Made by a program: the position numbers and the translations under genes
Notes under the pieces: model-generated
The model's database searches: none
Told to the model about the DNA's origin: nothing
The model's input: only the letters and a program-made list of their open reading frames with translations
Source: JAHEZL01 sp964406465
Lineage (GTDB): Bacteria; Bacteroidota; Bacteroidia; Flavobacteriales_C; GCA-002722245
Length of the DNA: 64,000 bases
NCBI GenBank assembly: GCA_964406465.1
Contig: CAYORT010000004.1
Location: 1 to 64,000, forward strand
Direction: 5' to 3'
Shown here: positions 1-7,111 of the stretch, piece after piece
Layout: each line of letters opens with the position of its first letter
Position numbering within the stretch: position 1 is the first letter of the stretch

Positions 1-209
1 TATTCGTTTTTATAAATTCAACTTTTAAATGGCCAACTTTCAGGGAAGCCTACAAAAACTATTATAAGTTTTTAAAGAGTAAAGGACTTCAAACAGCCCA
101 ACTTAATGATCCATTTGCCGAGCCAGCAATATTGTATAGTAATATTAATAATGGCTTAGGAATCTTCACTGGTTTAAGTGTCAGAACAAAAACATTAAAA
201 CTGAAATAA
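1..209 (+). CDS. C-terminal end of a DUF4249-like outer-membrane-associated protein (partial)
   Basis: Only the last 68 or so codons are in the window; the reading frame begins at base 3 and ends at TAA 207-209. The tail reads ...AEPAILYSNINNGLGIFTG..., which resembles the ending of DUF4249 proteins. These are Bacteroidota lipoproteins usually encoded just after a TonB-dependent receptor. The receptor would lie outside the window, so neither the family nor the neighbourhood can be confirmed. It converges on hemCD with only 12 bases between the stop codons and no obvious terminator hairpin. Confidence 0.45.
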   Translation, partial: FVFINSTFKWPTFREAYKNYYKFLKSKGLQTAQLNDPFAEPAILYSNINNGLGIFTGLSVRTKTLKLK

Positions 210-221
210 TTTCTTACCTAT

Positions 222-1790
222 TTAATTAAAGTATTTAAGCACCTCATCCACCAATCCCAATTCTCCGGTAATTTTTGGTTGAGTGTAATTTCTAATGCCA
301 AATAGCTCTAATTCCTTTGCTGTTGTTGGTCCGATGGCCACTACTTTTTGATTTTCTTGCAAAGAATATTTGGTGAAATAGGCGCGCACGCTGCTCGGAC
401 TAGTCAGTACCAAAACATCACAAAAAGGAATGTCGAATTCTACTTTCTCTACTGTTTCGTACGTTGGAAAATCTAAGGCCTGTAATGGGTTTGCAAAGTG
501 CTGTTGAATGGTTCTTCGGGTGATATTCGATACTGGGAAAAGCGCCAAACCATTGCCTACTTCTTTGGCGAATGCCTCACCTACTTTTCTTACATCAACA
601 TCGTTACCCACGAAGTCGATTTTTGAAACGTGTTTCACTACTTCTTGATAGGTACCACTGCCAACACAAGCGATTTTTCTACCCGAGATATCCGGATTTT
701 TCTTGAAGAAAAAACGGGCCGAATTTCTGCTGGTAAAAAATATCCAATCACTTTTAGGAACTTCAGTAAAATCAATTCCTTTGAAAGCAATTAATGCTTC
801 TCCAATCACTTCAACATTTTTACCTAAAAACGCTTTGTTGAATAATGAATCGGAAGAGATTTTTTTGGACACAAAAATTTTGAATTTTGAATTTTGAGTG
901 TTGAGTTTCGTGAGAATCTCATCAGCCAAAACCTCGTGATTTTCATTCTCTGCATACACTCTCTTCACTTCGCCCTCACTCTTTCCCAACGCTGCCCATG
1001 TTTTAAACATCCCGTTTTCGTAAATACAGTGAACTCCAAGGGGAAGCTGACAACCGCCTTGCATCTTGTTTAAAACCTTTCTTTCAACGGCGATTTCTTT
1101 TTGCACTTGAGGTGCATTCATCGCTTGTAAAATGGTATCTAATTCTTTGTCGTTTTCACGAATTTGCAAAGCCAAAACACCTTGAGCTGGAGCAGCAACG
1201 AATTCGCGCGGGTCGAGTCTAAGTTCCTGAAGGTCGCTTACATCTAATTTCAATCTTCTTACACCTGCCGATGCCAAAACAATGGCATCGTATTTTCCGT
1301 CGCGTAATTTTTGAATGCGGGTAGGTACATTTCCGCGCAAGTCGTTTATTACCAAGTCATTTCTAAAAGCCAGCAATTGAGATTTTCTTCTTGCCGATGA
1401 GGTGCCTACAATCGCATTTTCTTTGAGAGATAAATTTTTTGAAGGCTCGAAATGCGATTTGCGAATGAGCAAGATATCTGCAGGATCTTCGCGTTTTGAT
1501 ACGCAAGCAATTTTCAATCCTGCAGGTTGTTCTGTTTCTAAATCTTTGTGTGAATGTACTGCCAAATCAATACTTCCCGCCAATAGTTCTTCTTCGATTT
1601 CTTTGGTGAAAAATCCTTTACCTTCAATTTTATCGAAGCTTAAATTTTGAATTTGGTCACCTTTTGTTTTTATGATTTTAAGCTCAACCGTTTGTCCTAA
1701 AGATTCTAATTGTGCTTTAACGTGGTATGCTTGCCATAGTGCGAGGTCGCTGCCGCGTGAGCCTATGATGATGGTTTTAGATGCGCTCAA
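222..1790 (-). CDS. hemCD: Fused hydroxymethylbilane synthase / uroporphyrinogen-III synthase
   Basis: This bifunctional cytoplasmic haem enzyme polymerises four porphobilinogens to hydroxymethylbilane (HemC) and closes the ring to uroporphyrinogen III (HemD). Residues 1 to about 290 are HemC: it opens with IGSRGSDLALWQA, has the TSSARRKSQL and DLRGNVPTR segments, and carries Cys247 in MQGGCQLPLG, the attachment point of the dipyrromethane cofactor. Residues from about 303 to 522 are the two-lobed HemD domain, which is weakly conserved as usual. The 522-aa length fits a fusion (HemC alone is about 310). It follows hemA after 2 bases and is surely cotranscribed. The linker between the domains (about residues 296-304) is encoded by a TTGAATTTTGAATTTTGAG-type repeat, treated as a finding. 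Such fusions are common in Bacteroidota. Confidence 0.95.
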   Translation of the reverse strand: MSASKTIIIGSRGSDLALWQAYHVKAQLESLGQTVELKIIKTKGDQIQNLSFDKIEGKGFFTKEIEEELLAGSIDLAVHSHKDLETEQPAGLKIACVSKREDPADILLIRKSHFEPSKNLSLKENAIVGTSSARRKSQLLAFRNDLVINDLRGNVPTRIQKLRDGKYDAIVLASAGVRRLKLDVSDLQELRLDPREFVAAPAQGVLALQIRENDKELDTILQAMNAPQVQKEIAVERKVLNKMQGGCQLPLGVHCIYENGMFKTWAALGKSEGEVKRVYAENENHEVLADEILTKLNTQNSKFKIFVSKKISSDSLFNKAFLGKNVEVIGEALIAFKGIDFTEVPKSDWIFFTSRNSARFFFKKNPDISGRKIACVGSGTYQEVVKHVSKIDFVGNDVDVRKVGEAFAKEVGNGLALFPVSNITRRTIQQHFANPLQALDFPTYETVEKVEFDIPFCDVLVLTSPSSVRAYFTKYSLQENQKVVAIGPTTAKELELFGIRNYTQPKITGELGLVDEVLKYFN

Positions 1791-1792
1791 CT

Positions 1793-3013
1793 TTAGTTCG
1801 TTTTATTCAACATGATTTCTTTGGCCATAATCATTGGACCGCTAATGTATTTTTTCTCCATATAAGCCAGTACTTTGTCGAGTACTTCTTTGGCATGTTC
1901 GTCTAAAGATTCGATGTCTTTAGCAAATACATTTTCAATGGCGTGCTGGCGAATTTCTTTAACTTTTTGAGGTACTTCTTGCATGGCTTTAACAACTTGA
2001 CGTTCGGCGAAAATATCTTGAAATTCAATACAATTGCTGTTGATGATGTCGTGGCAAAGCGACAATTCTTTTTCTCTTTTGCGCAAGTTCTCTTCGGCCT
2101 TTTCCTTCAAGCTTTCAATGCCGATGTAATGCACTGGAAATTGGTTTAAAACAGCTGCGTCAAGATCGGCCGGTAGTGCTAAATCGATTACAATTTTTTT
2201 GTTGTTTTCGCCCGCCAAAAGTTTTTCATACAATGCACTTTTTACAATTGGTTCTTCTGATCCTGTGCAGGTAATTAACACATCAAATCCTTCTGTTCTG
2301 TTTTGCAGTTCATCAAGTGAGAAGGCTTTGCCTTTAAGCTGTTCGGCTAATTTTTCTGCTTTAGAAAGTGTTCTATTGTACACTGCGAAATTCTCGAAGC
2401 CATGTTTACTTAAGAATTTAGCCATGTTGGTATTGGTTTCTCCGGCACCAATAATGATAAAGCGGGCATTATTCTTTAGGTTGAATTCGCGCAAGGTTCT
2501 GTAGGCGAGTGATACAACAGAAACCGGATTTTTAGCGATATCTGTTTTAGTGTATACCTCTTTAGCCGCTTGAATAGTATGTTTTATTGCCAAACGAATG
2601 GTATCTCCAGTTAAGTTAAACTGAGCACATTCTTCATAAGCATTGCGCACTTGAGTTATAATTTCTCTTTCGCCAATCACCAATGAATCTAGCGAAGAAG
2701 CCAGGTGAAACAAATGCTTTATGGCGTTTTCTCCTTCATAAACTGCGCAATTGTTTTCCATCCATTGTGCATCTGCCGAAGGGTTGAAGGCGGTAAAGAA
2801 TTTGTGCAAGAAATTTTTATTGATTTCTTCGGCGCTAACAAAAACAAATTCCACTCGGTTACAAGTGGAAAGATACATTAACTCGTCAACGCCACTGAGA
2901 TTTACCAATTGCTTTAGGCGTGATTCTCTTTGAGAATCATCTAAATGCAACATGCCGATACTGTTGATATCGGTTGTTTTGTGTGTAAATGCTATAATTT
3001 TCAGTTGCCTCAC
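1793..3013 (-). CDS. hemA: Glutamyl-tRNA reductase
   Basis: Reduces glutamyl-tRNA to glutamate-1-semialdehyde with NADPH, the first committed step of C5-type tetrapyrrole synthesis. The N-terminal catalytic domain has the nucleophile Cys51 in LSTCNRVEF and the segment SLDSLVIGEREI; the Rossmann domain carries IIGAGETN; a helical dimerisation domain follows. I chose the GTG at 3013 because it yields MRQLKIIAFTHKTT, matching family N-termini. The frame stays open to another GTG at 3055, which would add 14 residues unlike the family. Predicted length is 406 aa, close to the family norm. The order kdsB, hemA, hemCD on one strand suggests an operon, with hemA the gene controlling flux into the pathway. 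Confidence 0.95.
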   Translation of the reverse strand: MRQLKIIAFTHKTTDINSIGMLHLDDSQRESRLKQLVNLSGVDELMYLSTCNRVEFVFVSAEEINKNFLHKFFTAFNPSADAQWMENNCAVYEGENAIKHLFHLASSLDSLVIGEREIITQVRNAYEECAQFNLTGDTIRLAIKHTIQAAKEVYTKTDIAKNPVSVVSLAYRTLREFNLKNNARFIIIGAGETNTNMAKFLSKHGFENFAVYNRTLSKAEKLAEQLKGKAFSLDELQNRTEGFDVLITCTGSEEPIVKSALYEKLLAGENNKKIVIDLALPADLDAAVLNQFPVHYIGIESLKEKAEENLRKREKELSLCHDIINSNCIEFQDIFAERQVVKAMQEVPQKVKEIRQHAIENVFAKDIESLDEHAKEVLDKVLAYMEKKYISGPMIMAKEIMLNKTN

Positions 3014-3102
3014 GGGAGCGCTAATGCTAATATTCTCAACAAATATCAACAACACAGCGAAAGTCTATGTCATACTATTGTCAATAGGAAAACTGATTAA
3101 AG

Positions 3103-3831
3103 TCAGTTGATTTTATTCAAATCATTAGGTGTATCAATGCCAATCGAATCGAACTCGGTGATACTCACCGTGATAGTGTAGCCCGCTTCAAGCCAACGCA
3201 ATTGCTCCAAAGATTCAATGTTTTCTAGGGTAGAGGGAGCGAGCTTGGTTATTTCTTTAAGTGTTTGCGCGCGATATCCATAGAGTCCGATATGTCGATA
3301 ATACTGATGATTATTCACCCATTGCTCTGTGTCAACCGATTTTTGTCCGGGTATTGGCAATCTTGAAAAATACAAAGCCTTCATGTCCGAGTTAAAAATC
3401 ACTTTGGGTAAATTGATATTTAGAAGGTCATCTGTGGTATCAATTTTTTTAACGAGAGTGGCTATTTGTGTTTTTGGATTTTCGAAGCATTGAATCAATT
3501 GTTCCAATTGTTCGGGTTGAATAAAAGGTTCATCGCCCTGAACATTTACCACTGCGTCATATTCTTCATCTAATTTTTCAAGTACTTCGGCGCAACGATC
3601 TGTGCCCGATGGGTGATGGCTAGCGGTCATCATTACTTTACCGCCGAATTCTCTAACATAATTGAAAATTCTTTCGTCATCGGTAGCCACAATAACTTCA
3701 CTAAAGCTTTTGCAAAGTTTTGCTTGCTCGTAAACTCTTTGTATCATGGTTTTTCCCTTAATATCTACTAAGGGTTTTCCCGGAAAACGGGTGGATGCAT
3801 ATCGAGCTGGAATGATACCTATAATTTTCAT
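3103..3831 (-). CDS. kdsB: 3-deoxy-manno-octulosonate cytidylyltransferase
   Basis: Activates Kdo as CMP-Kdo for lipopolysaccharide inner-core assembly in the cytoplasm. The 242-aa sequence starts MKIIGIIPARYASTRFPGKP, the nucleotide-binding signature of the family, and contains VVNVQGDEPF (Mg/CTP site), RHIGLYGYR and ESLEQLRWLE. Length matches typical KdsB (about 245-250). It lies 89 bases before hemA on the same strand; a short stem spans the stop region (3091-3108) but has no strong U-tract, so read-through into hemA is plausible. Confidence 0.96.
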   Translation of the reverse strand: MKIIGIIPARYASTRFPGKPLVDIKGKTMIQRVYEQAKLCKSFSEVIVATDDERIFNYVREFGGKVMMTASHHPSGTDRCAEVLEKLDEEYDAVVNVQGDEPFIQPEQLEQLIQCFENPKTQIATLVKKIDTTDDLLNINLPKVIFNSDMKALYFSRLPIPGQKSVDTEQWVNNHQYYRHIGLYGYRAQTLKEITKLAPSTLENIESLEQLRWLEAGYTITVSITEFDSIGIDTPNDLNKIN

Positions 3832-4084
3832 GAGGCTAAGGTATGAATTCTAAAAAGAGGAGTAGTAATTTTCAAAAAAATCTGTTTCGGCAGTTTGCTT
3901 GAGTATGTTTTCTAATCATTTTTTTATTCTGTTGAAAAACAGTCATATAAGATGATTTTATTGTTGTTATTGTGGTCGATATTTAGTCTTTTTAGCTTGC
4001 TTTTTCTTCAGTTTTTATCCAATAAATTCTCATTAATTACCATTGACTATTAGTTTGGTTGAAATCAATCAAACTTCTACTACT

Positions 4085-5551
4085 ATGAAATATTTAAGAG
4101 CTACTTTTCTCCTCCCTATAGTTTGGGTAAACGCCTTGTTTGCCCAAACTATTCCCTTTGAAATTAAAAACAATTCGCCATATGCCGATAACCAATTGTA
4201 TGTGGCGATAGTGGGTGAGGACCTTAGTGGTCCACCAGGAGCGCACGTTTGGATTAACATGACAACAGGAGCGCAAATGCCGATGAGTCCAAATTACAAT
4301 ACCGTTGCCGGACCAGTATATGGTGGTAATAAAGGTCCGGGTAACAACGGCATGTATGCCGCCTGCTTTACCAAACTTAGCGATATTCCAAATAAAACAG
4401 TCAATTTAGCGGGTATTCAAGGCTGCAGAATGTTTATCTCCATTGGGAGTCCGTTGTACATGTATTTTTTCGGAGCCACTGGTGCGCCTTCAGGTTATGC
4501 TTCACCCAATCATACCGATCCAACCGATCCTAATAAAGGTATAGCATATGAAATTATTGAACTGACTTACAATCAATATGGTTTTTGGGGAAATACAACG
4601 CGCGTTGACTCGTACAATTACCCAATGGGCCTAGAGCTTTGGGGTGGAGGAAACAGTTATCAAAAGACAGGAGAATTAAAAGTACATAGTGATATTGGTG
4701 CCGAATTTTTAGCGTCTGTTCCCTTGGAGTTTCAGGGTTGCTACAACCCAAATACCGGAGTAATTTTATTTCCAACCAAAACAGAAGCATTTGCTGACGG
4801 AACTATTGGTACTATGCCTAATATTGGTCCTTACGTAGATTACATGAAGCCTTACGTAGATGCGATTTGGAGCAAATACACTAACGAAGATTTGGTTTTT
4901 AGTGCTGGTGATGCTGGTGTTTGGAGAGGAAGGGTTCAAAACGAACAATTGGTAATGGTTGCGCAATCTGGTGGATTTACTGGCCGAACAGCAATTATCA
5001 GCAGAAGACCAACAACCCAAGAAGTATTTGAAGGCAAAGGTGTTTTGAATCAAATTAACGGAGATGCGCCTGTTGATTTAATGTTGCAAGCGCAAATTTG
5101 TGCAGCTATTTCTCGCCATGTGATTGATATTACTACTCCTAATGTGGGTACTCAAAATTTCTCTGATCCATCACAGTATTATTTGGTAGCTCCCTGTAAT
5201 TATTATGCTAAGTTTTTCCATGAAAATGGAATCAGTTACAACAATAAAACCTATGCTTTTGCCTATGATGATGTTTTTGATCAGTCATCAACTTTGCACA
5301 GCCCTACACCATCTAAAATATTGGTGACCTTCGGTGGTTTTGCCGATTGGGCTACTGATGTAGTGGAGCAGCCATCTTCAATCACAATCAATAAAGAGTA
5401 TCAAATTACTGTTTTTGATTATCAAGGGAAGAGAATTCAAGATTTTTTCGGTTCGTTGCTGGGAGTTCGTCAAGTTTTAGCCACAGGCTGTTACATCCTA
5501 ATATTAAAGAATGATGAAGAGAGCAAGATCGTGAAGTTGTTAGTGGAGTAA
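4085..5551 (+). CDS. Secreted GH64-like beta-1,3-glucanase with a T9SS type A tail
   Basis: A 488-aa secreted protein whose core resembles glycoside hydrolase family 64 (laminaripentaose-producing beta-1,3-glucanases with a thaumatin-like half). Seen: a signal peptide ending NALFAQ, the thaumatin-like opening FEIKNNSPY, YEIIELTYN with Glu159 and NTTRVDSYNYP with Asp175. This Glu/Asp pair is 16 residues apart, as in characterised GH64 enzymes, so it is probably catalytic. The last 70 or so residues (ITINKEYQITVFDYQGKR...ILILKN...VKLLVE) look like a type A sorting domain. I chose ATG 4085 because the signal peptide begins there; the frame is open upstream to 4043. No sus-like genes flank it. 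Likely role: attack on fungal or algal beta-1,3-glucan. The substrate is inferred. Confidence 0.8.
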   Translation: MKYLRATFLLPIVWVNALFAQTIPFEIKNNSPYADNQLYVAIVGEDLSGPPGAHVWINMTTGAQMPMSPNYNTVAGPVYGGNKGPGNNGMYAACFTKLSDIPNKTVNLAGIQGCRMFISIGSPLYMYFFGATGAPSGYASPNHTDPTDPNKGIAYEIIELTYNQYGFWGNTTRVDSYNYPMGLELWGGGNSYQKTGELKVHSDIGAEFLASVPLEFQGCYNPNTGVILFPTKTEAFADGTIGTMPNIGPYVDYMKPYVDAIWSKYTNEDLVFSAGDAGVWRGRVQNEQLVMVAQSGGFTGRTAIISRRPTTQEVFEGKGVLNQINGDAPVDLMLQAQICAAISRHVIDITTPNVGTQNFSDPSQYYLVAPCNYYAKFFHENGISYNNKTYAFAYDDVFDQSSTLHSPTPSKILVTFGGFADWATDVVEQPSSITINKEYQITVFDYQGKRIQDFFGSLLGVRQVLATGCYILILKNDEESKIVKLLVE

Positions 5552-5563
5552 ATCTCTTGTCAG

Positions 5564-5594
5564 GCCTCATTCGCGTAAGGCGAGTGAGGCTTTT
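5564..5594 (+). terminator. Bidirectional hairpin between convergent genes
   Basis: GCCTCATTCGC (5564-5574) pairs with GCGAGTGAGGC (5580-5590) over 11 pairs including one G-T, followed by TTTT. It sits between the stop codons of the GH64 gene and the convergent AraC gene and overlaps the last bases of the latter. Confidence 0.75.
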
Positions 5595-6711
5595 AAATTT
5601 GGGCAGTGTTTTGCGCGTTTTTGCGGAAATCTCCAGGCGCAATATTTGTTTCGGCTTTAAATACTCTATTGAAATGAGTGACATTATTATATCCAACTGA
5701 ATAGGCAATTTCTGATATTGTAGCATCGCTCTCTTTTAGGAGTCTTTTAGCTTCAGTCATTCTAATGTTGTTGATGTATTGCTTGAAAGACTGATTGTAT
5801 TTCGATTTGATAACAGACGATATTTTATTTTCGGCAATACCTGTGTCTGCGTTAATAGAGGATAAAGATAGATCTGGATTAGCATAGTTATTGGCGATAT
5901 AATCGAAAATCTTGTTCTCTAAAACATCACCGCCGCTATTGATTTCGGGGGTTGTTTGGTAGGGGACAAATACAGTTTTCTTCTTTTGTGTATAGTTGAA
6001 AATCAGTAGCGAAAGAGAAGTAATTATTCCAACTACAAGAATGTACAGCCATATGTAATTGTGTTTAACGGCACTTAAATTATAAACTGTTATAGTGTCT
6101 TTTTCGCCCACTTTCGTAAAGTTGCTGTTTTCCACTTCAATGGCCGACAAATTTTCTAATGAGCAGTGCGAATTGTTGCCATTTTCTAGGTTGTTCTCTT
6201 TGAACCACCATTCGGGAGTTCTAAACTTGTTGATGTCTAAGATGTATTCTTCTTTCTCGGGAGAATAATCAATTTCGTACTCTGAGCTCATTAAAGAATT
6301 GGGTCTTTTTAAGTCACTTACATAATCACCTTCTTTAATTTTGTCGCAGAAAGTTCGAAGGTTTATTCTTATTCTTTTGGATTTATTAGAGTGGATTTTT
6401 ATGACTATTTCCTCATAAGAAGACAAATCAATAAAGTTCTCTTTTGGTTTGGTTTCAAATGATATTCCAACATATGCGTCTTCAAACTTGTCACCCAGTG
6501 TGTAATCTAACATTACCGCTCCTTCAACGGTTTTTAGTGAAGATACCGAACTACCTCCATCTTCAATGTCGGCATATCCTTTAACAACTACATTACTTGT
6601 TTGCGGAAAAAAGGAGATTTGCTGGTCTTTAAAGAAAAATGAAACAAGAGCCGCAACAAGAGTGAAAGCAATAGTTATATAACTATACAATTTGTAATTA
6701 TGTTGACTCAT
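5593..6711 (-). CDS. Membrane-anchored AraC-family transcriptional regulator
   Basis: A 372-aa protein with one membrane helix near residues 8-27, an extracytoplasmic domain of about 190 residues, a second helix near 219-240 (YIWLYILVVGIITSLSLLIF) and a cytoplasmic AraC DNA-binding domain at about 262-368. The second HTH is clear: ISEIAYSVGYNNVTHFNRVF. This layout implies a one-protein signalling route from a periplasmic cue to transcription. The sensor part resembles no named domain I recognise with certainty; it may be a beta-sandwich of the carbohydrate-binding type (YADIEDGGSSVSS...). It converges on the GH64 gene and could regulate it, but that is only inference from position. Confidence 0.85.
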   Translation of the reverse strand: MSQHNYKLYSYITIAFTLVAALVSFFFKDQQISFFPQTSNVVVKGYADIEDGGSSVSSLKTVEGAVMLDYTLGDKFEDAYVGISFETKPKENFIDLSSYEEIVIKIHSNKSKRIRINLRTFCDKIKEGDYVSDLKRPNSLMSSEYEIDYSPEKEEYILDINKFRTPEWWFKENNLENGNNSHCSLENLSAIEVENSNFTKVGEKDTITVYNLSAVKHNYIWLYILVVGIITSLSLLIFNYTQKKKTVFVPYQTTPEINSGGDVLENKIFDYIANNYANPDLSLSSINADTGIAENKISSVIKSKYNQSFKQYINNIRMTEAKRLLKESDATISEIAYSVGYNNVTHFNRVFKAETNIAPGDFRKNAQNTAQI

Positions 6712-6763
6712 ATTGTTTGCAGTGGTAACAGCTAAAGATATAATTTTCTATTCATTAATTATA

Positions 6764-6798
6764 AAAAAGGCCCAACATTGAGAAATGTGGGCCTTTTT
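6764..6798. terminator. Bidirectional terminator-like hairpin
   Basis: AAAAAGGCCC...ACATT pairs with AATGT...GGGCCTTTTT with one bulged A, giving a GC-rich stem and T-runs on both strands. It lies upstream of both flanking genes, so it may end a short transcript arising inside the region. Confidence 0.65.
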
Positions 6799-6858
6799 AA
6801 CCTATTATATAAACCTACTGAGAGAGCAATTTAATTTGTTGATCGAATCTTTTTTGAA

Positions 6859-6892
6859 AAACGGACGGTTCTTGGGAAGAGACCGTCCGTTT
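6859..6892. terminator. Second strong hairpin in the divergent region
   Basis: AAACGGACGGT (6859-6869) pairs perfectly with ACCGTCCGTTT (6882-6892). The inner TCTT/AAGA pairing extends the stem. On the minus strand the stem is followed by TTTTT, so it would stop leftward transcription best. With 6764-6798 it brackets about 60 bases. Confidence 0.6.
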
Positions 6893-7111
6893 CATTGGGG
6901 GATTCAATCTACTTTTCTTGTTACAAATTTAATTATATAATATACTGTGGGGTAGTAAATAGGGATGACAAGGGCTGGACTAATTTTAAATTATGACCGG
7001 ACAAACACGGGACAGAAATATTTAAATAATTGATAATCAGTAAAATGATTATAAGACAATATTTGAAATGAAATTAAAATCCGCTATTTTTAGGATTCAT
7101 AACTATTTGAA

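Larger units (their letters stand above)
6712..7111. other. 400-base divergent intergenic region
   Basis: Lies between the 5' ends of the AraC gene and the propeller regulator. It holds two strong terminator-like hairpins (6764-6798 and 6859-6892), which divergent genes do not need; a perfect 7-bp inverted repeat ATAATCA/TGATTAT at 7033-7052; and an exact 13-base direct repeat TATTTGAAATGAA at 7060-7072 and 7104-7116, the second copy covering the downstream start codon. I see no ORF with coding character here. Confidence 0.7.
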
